64,000 nt of DNA from positions 10,355 through 74,354 of the forward strand of contig JAFACG010000037.1 in NCBI GenBank assembly GCA_023425645.1, given 5' to 3'. Each line of letters starts with the position of its first letter. Within the stretch, counting starts at the first letter, position 1. Source of the DNA: Pseudomonadota bacterium. GTDB lineage: Bacteria; Pseudomonadota; Gammaproteobacteria; Burkholderiales; Burkholderiaceae_B. Made by a program: the position numbers and the translations under genes. The notes under the pieces were generated by a model, which saw only the letters and a program-made list of their open reading frames with translations, searched no databases and was not told the origin of the DNA. Positions 16,643 through 23,918 of the stretch are shown here, in pieces.

Positions 16643-17416
16643 TCAAGATGCGAATCGGCGCGCGCCGGCCACGCACAGCACGGCGCCCAGGGTGACCAGC
16701 ACCATGCCGATGCTGACGGCCTCCCCCAGCAGGGCGGCCGCCAGGGCCAGGCCCATGAACGGCTGCAGCAGCTGCAACTGCCCTACCGCGGCAATGCCGC
16801 CGTGCGCCAATCCCCGGTACCAGAACACGAAACCCAGCAACATGCTGAACAGGGATACATAGCCAAAACCCAGCCAGGCGGACAGGCTCACCGAAGCGAA
16901 GCTGGACGGCCAGCGCCAGATCGCCATGGCGGCCATGGCGGGCAGCGACAGAAGCAGGGCCCAGCAGATCACCTGCCAGCCGCCCAGCCGGCGCGACAGA
17001 CGCGCGCCTTCGGCATAACCCAGGCCGCAGACCACGACGGCGGCCAGCATCAGGGAATCGCCCTGCCAGGACGCGTCCAGGCCATCGCGAGCGGCATACC
17101 CCACCACGACGGCGCTGCCCAGGAGCGAACACACCCAGAACGCCGGGCGGTGGCGCTCGCCCGCCAGCAGCACGCCGAAGGCAGCCGTGCACAAAGGCAG
17201 CAAGCCGACAAAGACGATGGAATGGGCGGAAGTGACGTATTGCAGCGCCAGCGCCGTCAGCAAGGGAAAACCGAGCACGACGCCCAAGGCGACCAGGACC
17301 GAGGACCGGAACCCGTAATGCGCCGCATTGTGCACGGACAGCAGATTATTGGGCCCCGGCGCCATGTTCAAGGCAAAGCAGGCGGGAATGAACAGAATCA
17401 AGGTGGTCAGGTTCAT
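16643..17416 (-). CDS. Chimeric transporter: LysE/RhtB N-terminus fused to an EamA (DMT) C-terminal part
   Basis: The 257-residue product starts as a textbook LysE/RhtB exporter (LILFIPACFALNMAPGPNNL, then HNAAHYGFR). From about residue 37 it continues as the second part of an EamA drug/metabolite transporter: TSAHSIVFVGLLPLCTAAFG, VCSLLGSAVVVGYA, FSMLLGFVFWYRGLAHGGIA and GQLQLLQPFMGLALA. The change is in frame, near SSVLVALGVVLGFPLL. A normal EamA protein has ten helices and about 290 residues; here the first two or three are replaced by one LysE helix. ATG 17416 lies 4 bp after the upstream 66-residue gene. It is probably a deletion fusion, and whether it transports anything is uncertain. 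Confidence 0.7.
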   Translation of the reverse strand: MNLTTLILFIPACFALNMAPGPNNLLSVHNAAHYGFRSSVLVALGVVLGFPLLTALALQYVTSAHSIVFVGLLPLCTAAFGVLLAGERHRPAFWVCSLLGSAVVVGYAARDGLDASWQGDSLMLAAVVVCGLGYAEGARLSRRLGGWQVICWALLLSLPAMAAMAIWRWPSSFASVSLSAWLGFGYVSLFSMLLGFVFWYRGLAHGGIAAVGQLQLLQPFMGLALAAALLGEAVSIGMVLVTLGAVLCVAGARRFAS

Positions 17417-17420
17417 GAGA

Positions 17421-17621
17421 TCAACGGGGTGGTTCGGCGAGAGAGTCGGGCGCGTCAGACAAGGCTGGCTCCAAGGGCGGATTGGGCCCAATGTAAACAG
17501 GCTTGCCATCCTGCCAGACCACAGCGTACTGCCCAAGGCGGCGCTTGCGGTCCAACGCCTTGGCCACCGACTTCCTCAGGCTTTCCAGAACTTTGCGGTC
17601 ATCATCGCCATAGAGGGTCAT
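17421..17621 (-). CDS. Small conserved-looking hypothetical protein (66 residues)
   Basis: A charged 66-residue protein (MTLYGDDDRKVLESLRKSVA, then LDRKRRLGQYAVVWQDGKPV) with a helical N-terminal half and a short strand pair, followed by a Pro-rich tail. I do not recognise a named family. It is tightly packed: its ATG overlaps the stop of a 24-codon ORF (ATGA), and its own stop lies 4 bp before the chimeric transporter gene. Two-gene coupling of very small basic/acidic proteins recalls toxin-antitoxin pairs, but nothing more specific can be said. Confidence 0.5.
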   Translation of the reverse strand: MTLYGDDDRKVLESLRKSVAKALDRKRRLGQYAVVWQDGKPVYIGPNPPLEPALSDAPDSLAEPPR

Positions 17622-17692
17622 AAACCGGCCTCTCGTCTTAATTGCAAGTACTCGGGCTCTGCAAGCACTTCCAGTTGCTCCCCCCGTTGCAC
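17618..17692 (-). pseudogene. Short ORF or gene remnant upstream of the 66-residue protein
   Basis: From GTG 17692 a 24-codon frame (MQRGEQLEVLAEPEYLQLRR..) ends in TGA overlapping the next ATG. An ATG about 16 bp upstream (..ATGACTATACTAGG..) is in a different frame. Inserting one base would join them into MTIL-RFVQRGEQLEV, so this may be a frameshifted small gene that was once the first of a coupled pair. There is no database support here. Confidence 0.3.
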
Positions 17693-17836
17693 GAACCTAG
17701 TATAGTCATAACCTTCTTTTGATCGGACCCATTGGCGCCGTACAGGCTACAAAATCACCGCGCCAGCCGTACCGGTGGTCTCGGAGAAGACGCGTCCATC
17801 AGGCATATCAAAACCACCCAACAAGAATCTGCCGCC

Positions 17837-18598
17837 TTATGCGCTGATACTGTTCACCAGCAGATCCGCCGGTCCCAGGGCGGGAGAATCGCCCTTCTTG
17901 CCGCGCGCGTCGCGCATTTCCTGGATCAGCAGGCGCTTGTTGTCGCGGCTGCGGTAGGCGTGTTCACGCATCAGGGCTTCGGCGCGGCTGGCCTCGCCGC
18001 GGACCAGGGCCTGCAGGACGTCTTCGTGGTCGGTCTGGGCGCGGGTCACGAAAGAGGTTGCCAGCCGTGTGGGCACGGTGGCCAGGGCCAGCGAACCGGG
18101 CCCGACGAACGGCATCTTGTTGTTGTGCTCCAGCGCCGACACCAGCGCGCTGTTGCCGCAGGCCTGAGCCAGCACATCGTGGAAACGCTGGTTGACCTTG
18201 CGCCAGGCCTGCGCGTCCACGGCATGGCTTTCTGCATGCAATGCCTGGTCCACCAGCGCGCGACCAGCCTGCACGGCCGCCTCCAGTTCGGCGCGCGCCT
18301 CCGGAGTCAGGCCGGCCTCGGCCACCAGGCGGGCCGCCATGCCTTCCAGCACGCCGCGAACCTCCACCGCATCGCCGATATCGTCCATGGAAAACACGCG
18401 CACGCGAAAGCCCCGCGAGGGCAATTGCTCCAGCAGGCCTTCTTTTTCCAGCTCGGCAAACGCAAGCCGCAAGGGCGTGCGCGACACGCCCAGGCGAGCG
18501 GCGTAGTGCAGCTCCGTCAGGCGCTCGCCGGGACGTACCTCTCCGGAAAGAATGATCTCCCGAAGCGCTGAAATAACACGGTCTGTCTGAACGGCCAT
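17837..18598 (-). CDS. GntR-family (FadR/FCD subfamily) regulator of the aromatic operon
   Basis: A 253-residue regulator. Residues 5-70 form the GntR winged helix (GERLTELHYAARLGVSRTPL, LEQLPSRGFRV). Residues 75-220 form an all-helical FCD effector domain with metal-binding-type histidines (QRFHDVL, TDHEDVL, REHAYRS). It is divergent from the FAH-first catabolic operon, and the 178 bp between them carries three copies of TTGCATGCAA, which I take as its operator. FCD regulators of aromatic-acid operons usually repress until a substrate or intermediate binds. Confidence 0.88.
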   Translation of the reverse strand: MAVQTDRVISALREIILSGEVRPGERLTELHYAARLGVSRTPLRLAFAELEKEGLLEQLPSRGFRVRVFSMDDIGDAVEVRGVLEGMAARLVAEAGLTPEARAELEAAVQAGRALVDQALHAESHAVDAQAWRKVNQRFHDVLAQACGNSALVSALEHNNKMPFVGPGSLALATVPTRLATSFVTRAQTDHEDVLQALVRGEASRAEALMREHAYRSRDNKRLLIQEMRDARGKKGDSPALGPADLLVNSISA

Positions 18599-18655
18599 GG
18601 CAGGTCGATAGTGGTTGCGGAGCCGACAGTGTAACTCAGACTGTCGCCCCTAATA

Positions 18656-18758
18656 TTGCATGCAAAAAACTTGATGAAGATCAATATTGCATGCAATAAT
18701 AAATTTAAACAACGATTATTTGACCAAAAACAGAGCCTTGTTCTTATTTTGCATGCAA
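18656..18758. promoter_or_regulatory. Three-copy operator array TTGCATGCAA between GntR gene and catabolic operon
   Basis: The perfect palindrome TTGCATGCAA occurs at 18656-18665, 18687-18696 (extended to TATTGCATGCAATA at 18685-18698) and 18749-18758. Centres are 31 and 62 bp apart, close to three and six helical turns, so all lie on one DNA face. A fourth copy is at 18939-18948 inside the first structural gene, and a 9/10 match (CTGCATGCAA) is at 18232-18241 in the regulator gene. A candidate operon promoter (TTGACC 18720-18725) lies between copies 2 and 3, and copy 3 would cover its -10 region. Confidence 0.7.
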
Positions 18759-18776
18759 GGAATTGCAGGAGACGCC

Positions 18777-19622
18777 ATGAAGTTAGCCCGTTTCTCGCAC
18801 CGGGGCGCCGCTCGCTGGGGACTGGTGGCACAGGACCGCGTGATTCCCCTGGACGCCGTGTGGCCCACGCTGGCCCAAGGCCTGGCGCAATCGCCGGCCG
18901 CCCTGCAGGCCGCCGCTGAACAGCAAGGCCAAAGCGCATTGCATGCAAACGAAGTGCAATGGCTGCCCGTTGCCGAATCCGGCAGCAAGATTCTGTGCGT
19001 GGGGCTGAACTACGGCCGCCACGTCCTGGAAGGCGGACGCGACCTGCCCTCCCACCCTTCCCTGTTCTTGCGTCACCTGGACTCTTTCGTGGGCCATGAA
19101 CAGGACATCATCCGCCCCGCCTGTTCCACGCAGTTCGACTTCGAGGGCGAACTGGCCGTGGTGATCGGCCGGGAAGGCCGCCACATTCCCGCCGAACGGG
19201 CCATGGACCATGTGGCCGGCTACACCTGCATGGGCGAGAACTCGGTGCGCGACTTCCAGAAACACACCGCGCAGGTGACCGCCGGCAAGAACTTCGACCG
19301 CAGCGGCGCGCTGGGCCCCTGGATCGTTACCCGCGATGAAGCGGGCGCCCCGGAGGCCATGACCCTGCAGACGCGGCTGAACGGCGAGGTGATGCAGTCC
19401 GCGCCCGTGTCCGACCTGATCTTCCCCATCCCCGCGCTGATCGCCTACATCAGCACCTTCACCACGCTGCGCGCGGGCGATGTGATCGCCACCGGCACGC
19501 CCGAAGGCATAGGCCTGCGCCGCACGCCGCCGCTGTTCATGAAAGCCGGCGACGTGCTGGAAATCGACATCTCCGGCCTGGGCGTGCTGCGCTCGACCGT
19601 GGCCGACGAACCAACCGCTTGA
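18777..19622 (+). CDS. Fumarylacetoacetate-hydrolase-family protein
   Basis: A 281-residue FAH-fold enzyme. The metal-binding FDFEGELAVVIG, the catalytic-lid segment YTCMGENSVRDFQKHTAQVT, GKNFDRSGALGPW and the terminal GDVIATGTPEGIG are all standard for fumarylpyruvate or acylpyruvate hydrolases and related decarboxylase/isomerases. It is the first gene of the operon. ATG 18777 has GGAGA upstream; the in-frame ATG at 18687 lies inside an operator and is rejected. With a ring-cleaving bicupin downstream, the likely task is hydrolysis of the C-C bond in a 2,4-dioxo acid ring-fission product. This is inferred from family and context. Confidence 0.88.
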   Translation: MKLARFSHRGAARWGLVAQDRVIPLDAVWPTLAQGLAQSPAALQAAAEQQGQSALHANEVQWLPVAESGSKILCVGLNYGRHVLEGGRDLPSHPSLFLRHLDSFVGHEQDIIRPACSTQFDFEGELAVVIGREGRHIPAERAMDHVAGYTCMGENSVRDFQKHTAQVTAGKNFDRSGALGPWIVTRDEAGAPEAMTLQTRLNGEVMQSAPVSDLIFPIPALIAYISTFTTLRAGDVIATGTPEGIGLRRTPPLFMKAGDVLEIDISGLGVLRSTVADEPTA

Positions 19623-19637
19623 TACCAAGGAATCCTC

Positions 19638-20630
19638 ATGCAGCAAGATGGCGTTCTCTACCTGACCGAACGTGACGTGGTGTCCGTGCTGGACATGCCT
19701 GCCGCGATCGACGCCCTGGCCGGCATGCTGGCCGCCCAAGGCCGCCAGGCCGTCAAGAACGTGCCCAAGGCGCTGGGCACCTGGGGCGACAGCTGCTCCA
19801 TGCATGCGCTGGGCTCGGTGATGACCGAAGGCGGTCAATGCGGCTTCAAGACCTGGGTGCACACGCCGCGCGGCGGCGGCTCCATGTTCAGCCTGTTCGA
19901 CGCCGACACCGGCCGCCTGCAGGCCCTGATCGAGGCCCGCGCGCTGGGCATGATGCGCACGGCCGCCATCAGCGGCGTGGCCACCCGCGCCCTGGCCCCG
20001 CGCGAGGCGCGCGTGGCCGCGCTGATCGGCACCGGTCCGCAGGCCGTCACCCAGCTGGCCGCCCTGGCGGCCGTGCAGGAACTGGATGAGGTGCGCGTCT
20101 ACAGCCCCACCGCCGAAAAACGCGCCGCCTTCGTCGCCAAGCTGGCTCCGCGCTACGGCTTTGCGCTGCGCGACTGCGCCAGCCTGCAAGCGGCCATGGA
20201 CGGCGCCGGCATCGTCACCACCATCACCCGCGCCACCGATCCATTCATCACCCCTGAACTGATGCAGTCCTGTCGCCACATCAATGCCGTGGGCGCCATC
20301 CTGCCCGCCAAGGCCGAACTGGAACAGGCCGTGGTGCAGTCCGCCGACCTGATCGTGGTGGACGACAGGGACAACGCCCTGCGCGGCTCGCGCGAATTGC
20401 GCGAGCGCTTCGGCGCCGAGGCCGCCGCCTGGGGCGAGGTCTCCTCGCTGAGCGAGCGGCTGGCCCAAGGCATCGGCCGCCCGGACGGTGCGCGCCTGAC
20501 CTTGTTCAAGGGCATGGGCATGGGCCTGTCCGACCTGGCCATGGCCACCACCGTGTATCAGCGCGCAGTCGAACGCGGACTGGGCATCGCCCTGCCCGCC
20601 CAGACCCGCCAGAACCTGCTTCTCGATTAA
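19638..20630 (+). CDS. Ornithine cyclodeaminase / mu-crystallin family oxidoreductase
   Basis: A 330-residue NAD(P)-dependent enzyme of the OCD/mu-crystallin family. It has the nucleotide-binding GTGPQAVTQLAALAAV, the substrate-site segment CGFKTWVHTPRGGG with Lys, and the conserved INAVGAILPAKAEL. The family includes ornithine cyclodeaminase, alanine dehydrogenase and ketimine reductases, all acting on imine or amine carbons. It lies 15 bp after the FAH gene. Such an enzyme in an aromatic operon suggests an amino-substituted substrate or a ketimine intermediate. That is inference, since the family is broad. Confidence 0.85.
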   Translation: MQQDGVLYLTERDVVSVLDMPAAIDALAGMLAAQGRQAVKNVPKALGTWGDSCSMHALGSVMTEGGQCGFKTWVHTPRGGGSMFSLFDADTGRLQALIEARALGMMRTAAISGVATRALAPREARVAALIGTGPQAVTQLAALAAVQELDEVRVYSPTAEKRAAFVAKLAPRYGFALRDCASLQAAMDGAGIVTTITRATDPFITPELMQSCRHINAVGAILPAKAELEQAVVQSADLIVVDDRDNALRGSRELRERFGAEAAAWGEVSSLSERLAQGIGRPDGARLTLFKGMGMGLSDLAMATTVYQRAVERGLGIALPAQTRQNLLLD

Positions 20631-20665
20631 ATCTAGTGCGGCCGTCACGGCCCAGAGGAACTCTC

Positions 20666-21787
20666 ATGGAAAAAACGTCTAGCCCCTTCGTGGATGTCAG
20701 CGGCGCCGCTCCTCGCGAGCAGAACATGTGGCCATCCATCGTGATCACCAAGGAATCCATCGATCTGGAGATCGCCCGCCTGCAGGACATCGCGCGTCCT
20801 GACAACGGCCGGCGCGCCAGCTTGATCGTGCACCCTCAGGCCACCCGCCCCGGCCTGGGCCTGTCGCCGGGCATCGACGTGACCATCAATGTCCTGAACC
20901 CGGGCGAGCGCACCTTCAATCTGCGCAAGAACTCCAATATGGTCGAGATCTGCATTTCGGGCAGCGGCGTGGCGGTCTGTGACGGCACGCAGACCCGCGT
21001 CAGCAAGTTCGACGTCTGGAACACGCCTTCCATGGCCGTGCACAGCTACTACAACGACAGCAACGCCCCCTGGGTGCGCCTGTCCTACTCCAACGCGCCG
21101 CTGCTGGAAAAACTGGAAATCCACTACGTGGAAGAGTTCGAGGGCGACATTCCTCCGGCCGACGCCGGCACCACGCCCGCCGCCGCCCCGAACAGCTCGG
21201 GCGGTCCGCGCGCCCGGGACCTGGCCCTGCGCGAACAGATCACCGAGCAAGGCGCCTGGCTGCTTGGCTACGAATGGCTGATCGACATCGACGTGATCGA
21301 ATCCAAGTCGCTGCACTGGCCCTGGGAAAAAGTCTCCCAATACCTGCCCAGCGTGGAGGAGATCGACCGCGGCTACAACGGCCGGCGCCTGTTCGTGCTG
21401 TACAACCCCGCGACGGAGCGGCGCATCGGCACCACGCACAGCTTCTTCGCCACGATCTCCAGCTCGCCGCCGAACAACCACCACATCCCGCACCGCCACA
21501 GCTCCGCCGCCATGAACTATTACCTGCGCGGCCGCGGCTACAGCAAGGTCAACGGCGAGCGTCTTGAGTGGAAGGAAGGCGACCTGATCCTGTCCGCACC
21601 GGGCTGGGCCATGCACTCGCACCACTCCGGCGACCAGACCACCTCCGCCCTGACCATCCAGGACCATCCGCTGCAGATCGCGATGGAATCGCTGATCTGG
21701 CAGGAACGCATCAAGGAGCCCATTCTGACACTGGGCCGCCAGGCCGGCTTCGAAAGCAACCGCGCCCAGTTCGTCGCGGCCAAGTAA
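20666..21787 (+). CDS. Bicupin protein, gentisate-1,2-dioxygenase-like, metal ligands only in C-terminal cupin
   Basis: A 373-residue double-cupin protein. The N-terminal cupin (residues about 70-140, GERTFNLRKNSNMVEICISG) lacks the His-x-His ligands. The C-terminal cupin (about 265-345) has a full set: NNHHIPHRHSSAAMNYY, then SAPGWAMHSHHSG. Classical gentisate dioxygenases bind iron in the N-terminal cupin, so this is a different arrangement. Context (ring hydroxylase after it, FAH hydrolase before it) points to ring cleavage of a hydroxylated aromatic acid. I chose ATG 20666 over 20636 because it follows the GAGGAAC site. Could also be a non-catalytic binding or isomerase cupin. Confidence 0.78.
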   Translation: MEKTSSPFVDVSGAAPREQNMWPSIVITKESIDLEIARLQDIARPDNGRRASLIVHPQATRPGLGLSPGIDVTINVLNPGERTFNLRKNSNMVEICISGSGVAVCDGTQTRVSKFDVWNTPSMAVHSYYNDSNAPWVRLSYSNAPLLEKLEIHYVEEFEGDIPPADAGTTPAAAPNSSGGPRARDLALREQITEQGAWLLGYEWLIDIDVIESKSLHWPWEKVSQYLPSVEEIDRGYNGRRLFVLYNPATERRIGTTHSFFATISSSPPNNHHIPHRHSSAAMNYYLRGRGYSKVNGERLEWKEGDLILSAPGWAMHSHHSGDQTTSALTIQDHPLQIAMESLIWQERIKEPILTLGRQAGFESNRAQFVAAK

Positions 21788-21813
21788 GCCGCCCGCATCA
21801 CAGGAACGACATC

Positions 21814-22299
21814 ATGACCACAGTACAGGACACGCTCGCGCTGCGCATGCAGATCCGCGATTTCTACGACGACTACGCCAACACCCTGGACGAAGTGAAC
21901 CTGGAAGGCTGGGTGGATTACTTCACCGAGGACTGCCACTACCGCGTGATATCGCAGGAGAACGTCAAGGCCGGGCTGCCGCTGGGCCTGATCTACTGCA
22001 TGAACAAGAACATGCTGCGCGACCGCGTCACCGCCCTGCGCGAAACCACCATGTACGAGCCGCGCACGCTGCGCCACTTCATCAGCGGCGTGCGCATCAA
22101 CCGTATCGAAGACGGACTGATCCACGCCCAGGCCAACTTCCTGATCACCGAGGCGCTGTCCGACCAGGAACCCACCGTGAACCTGGTGGGCCAGTACCAG
22201 GACATCCTGGAGCAGACGGAAGACGGCTTCCTGCTGCGCCGCCGCGATTGCGTGTACGACAACTACCGCATCCGCAACTCCCTGATCATCCCCGTCTGA
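21814..22299 (+). CDS. Rieske aromatic-ring hydroxylase, small (beta) subunit
   Basis: A 161-residue NTF2-fold subunit (IRDFYDDYANTLDEVNLEGW, YRVISQENVKAG, EPRTLRHFISG) of the ring-hydroxylating oxygenase beta family, which shapes the oligomer but does not hold the catalytic iron. The length equals that of NagH, the small subunit of salicylate 5-hydroxylase. It precedes the alpha subunit by 21 bp, the reverse of the usual alpha-beta order. The start is ATG 21814 with AGGAA upstream. Confidence 0.88.
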   Translation: MTTVQDTLALRMQIRDFYDDYANTLDEVNLEGWVDYFTEDCHYRVISQENVKAGLPLGLIYCMNKNMLRDRVTALRETTMYEPRTLRHFISGVRINRIEDGLIHAQANFLITEALSDQEPTVNLVGQYQDILEQTEDGFLLRRRDCVYDNYRIRNSLIIPV

Positions 22300-22320
22300 C
22301 GCCCCCGCCAGGAGAATCTC

Positions 22321-23589
22321 ATGAGCTGCAATCACACTGAACAGGCGCCGCGCGTGGTCGAGGCGCCCATCGTCATCAACCGCCGCTGGCCCGAGGAAGG
22401 CTTTACCCGCATTCCGGCCTGGGTCTACACCGACCCGGCCGTCTACAAGAAAGAAATGGAAGTGTTCTTCGCCGGCGACACCTGGAACTACGTCGGCCTG
22501 GAATGCGAAGTGCCCGAAGTCGGCAGCTTCAAGCGCCAGTGGATCGGCGACCGCCCCGTGGTCATGGTGCGCAATGAAGACGGCGAGATCAACGTGATCG
22601 AGAACCGCTGCGCCCACAAGGGCGCCCAGATCTGCTGGGAAAATACCGGCAAGGTCACGGACTTCACCTGCCCCTACCACCAGTGGAACTACGACCTGAA
22701 CGGCAACCTGCAAGGCGTGCCCTTCCGCCGCGGCGCGCTGGGCAAGGGCGGCATGCCCAAGGACTTCGACCCCAAGAAATGGGGCATCAAGCGCCTGCGC
22801 ACCGTGAACCGCGGCGGCTCCATCTGGGCGACCTTTTCCGAGACCGCGCCCAGCTTCGAGGAATACTGCGGCCCCGACGTGCTGGCCGAGATCGACCACA
22901 TGCTGCCGGGCAAGAAGCTGACGCTGCTGGGCTACAGCCGCCAGCTGATCCCCAGCAACTGGAAGATGTACCTGGAGAACCTGAAGGATCCCTACCACGC
23001 CACCTTGCTGCACACCTTCTACATCACTTTCGGCCTGTGGCGCGCGGACTCCAAGTCCGAGTGCATCCCCACCGGCGGCGGCGCCCACAGCGTGATGGTG
23101 TCGCACAACGAAGGCAAGAAGAAGACCGAGGCCACGGCGGAGATGGAACGCTTCCGCGACGACCTGCGCATCCTGGATGCAGAGACCGTCACGCCCCGCA
23201 AGGAGTTCAACCGCGGCCGCGTGGGCGGCGCCTGGATCTTCCCCGCCGCGCAGTTCGGCATCCAGGCCAACTCGCTCAAGACGCGCCACGTGATCCCGCG
23301 CGGCCCCAACGCGCACGAACTGGTCTTCACCTACTACGGCTACGAGGACGACGACGAGGAAATGACCCGCCTGCGCCTGAAGCACGCCAACCTGCTCGGC
23401 CCGGCCGGCTTCGTCTCCATGGACGACAGCGAAATGCTCAAGCAGGTGCAGACCGGCATCTCCGGCTATCCGGAAAGCGTCAGCGTGGTGGAGATGGGCG
23501 GCCGCGACACCGAACCCGCCGACTACATGGTCAGCGAAGTGCTGATCCGCGCCTTCTACAAGTACTACCGCGAGGCAATGGGACTATGA
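22321..23589 (+). CDS. Rieske aromatic-ring hydroxylase, large (alpha) subunit, NagG-like
   Basis: A 422-residue oxygenase alpha subunit. The Rieske [2Fe-2S] ligands are Cys97-x-His99 and Cys117-x2-His120. The mononuclear iron ligands sit in DPYHATLLH (His226, His231, with Asp223 as the electron-bridge residue). From memory it resembles NagG of salicylate 5-hydroxylase closely: FTCPYHQWNYDLNG, QGVPFRRG, ENLKDPYHATLLHT, TFGLWRADSKSE and ANLLGPAGFVSMDD. A monohydroxylation of a salicylate- or anthranilate-like acid para to its substituent is therefore the best guess. The stop overlaps the ferredoxin ATG. Confidence 0.9.
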   Translation: MSCNHTEQAPRVVEAPIVINRRWPEEGFTRIPAWVYTDPAVYKKEMEVFFAGDTWNYVGLECEVPEVGSFKRQWIGDRPVVMVRNEDGEINVIENRCAHKGAQICWENTGKVTDFTCPYHQWNYDLNGNLQGVPFRRGALGKGGMPKDFDPKKWGIKRLRTVNRGGSIWATFSETAPSFEEYCGPDVLAEIDHMLPGKKLTLLGYSRQLIPSNWKMYLENLKDPYHATLLHTFYITFGLWRADSKSECIPTGGGAHSVMVSHNEGKKKTEATAEMERFRDDLRILDAETVTPRKEFNRGRVGGAWIFPAAQFGIQANSLKTRHVIPRGPNAHELVFTYYGYEDDDEEMTRLRLKHANLLGPAGFVSMDDSEMLKQVQTGISGYPESVSVVEMGGRDTEPADYMVSEVLIRAFYKYYREAMGL

Positions 23590-23918
23590 CGACCGAACTG
23601 AACTGGATCCTGGCCGCCCAGACCGGCGACATCTCGCCCGACACCAATACGCTGCGCGTGGTGGTCAACGGCGAGGCCGTCTGCCTGTACCAACTGGAGG
23701 ACGGCTCCGTGCACGCCACGCAGGACCGCTGCACGCACGGCAACGCCAGCCTGGCCGACGGCTACATCGAAGACGGCCTGATCGAATGTCCGCTGCACCA
23801 GGGCTGTTTCGACATACGCACCGGCAAGGCGCGCACCGCGCCCTGCACCGTCGATCTGAAGACCTACGCGGTCAAGGTCGAGGGCGAGGCCATCTACGTG
23901 GCCGGAGACGCCGCATGA
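23586..23918 (+). CDS. Rieske-type ferredoxin of the oxygenase system
   Basis: A 110-residue soluble ferredoxin with Rieske ligands Cys49-x-His51 (RCTHGNASL) and Cys68-x2-His71 (ECPLHQGCFD). It carries electrons from the flavoprotein reductase to the oxygenase alpha subunit. Its ATG overlaps the alpha stop and its stop overlaps the reductase ATG (both ATGA), so alpha, ferredoxin and reductase are translationally coupled, as expected for a three-component dioxygenase. Confidence 0.92.
   Translation: MTTELNWILAAQTGDISPDTNTLRVVVNGEAVCLYQLEDGSVHATQDRCTHGNASLADGYIEDGLIECPLHQGCFDIRTGKARTAPCTVDLKTYAVKVEGEAIYVAGDAA

Noticed and set aside
18783..20648. A 621-codon open frame on the minus strand across the FAH and OCD genes
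   Set aside because: It is antisense to two clearly conserved genes and has His/Gly/Gln-rich shadow composition typical of high-GC DNA.
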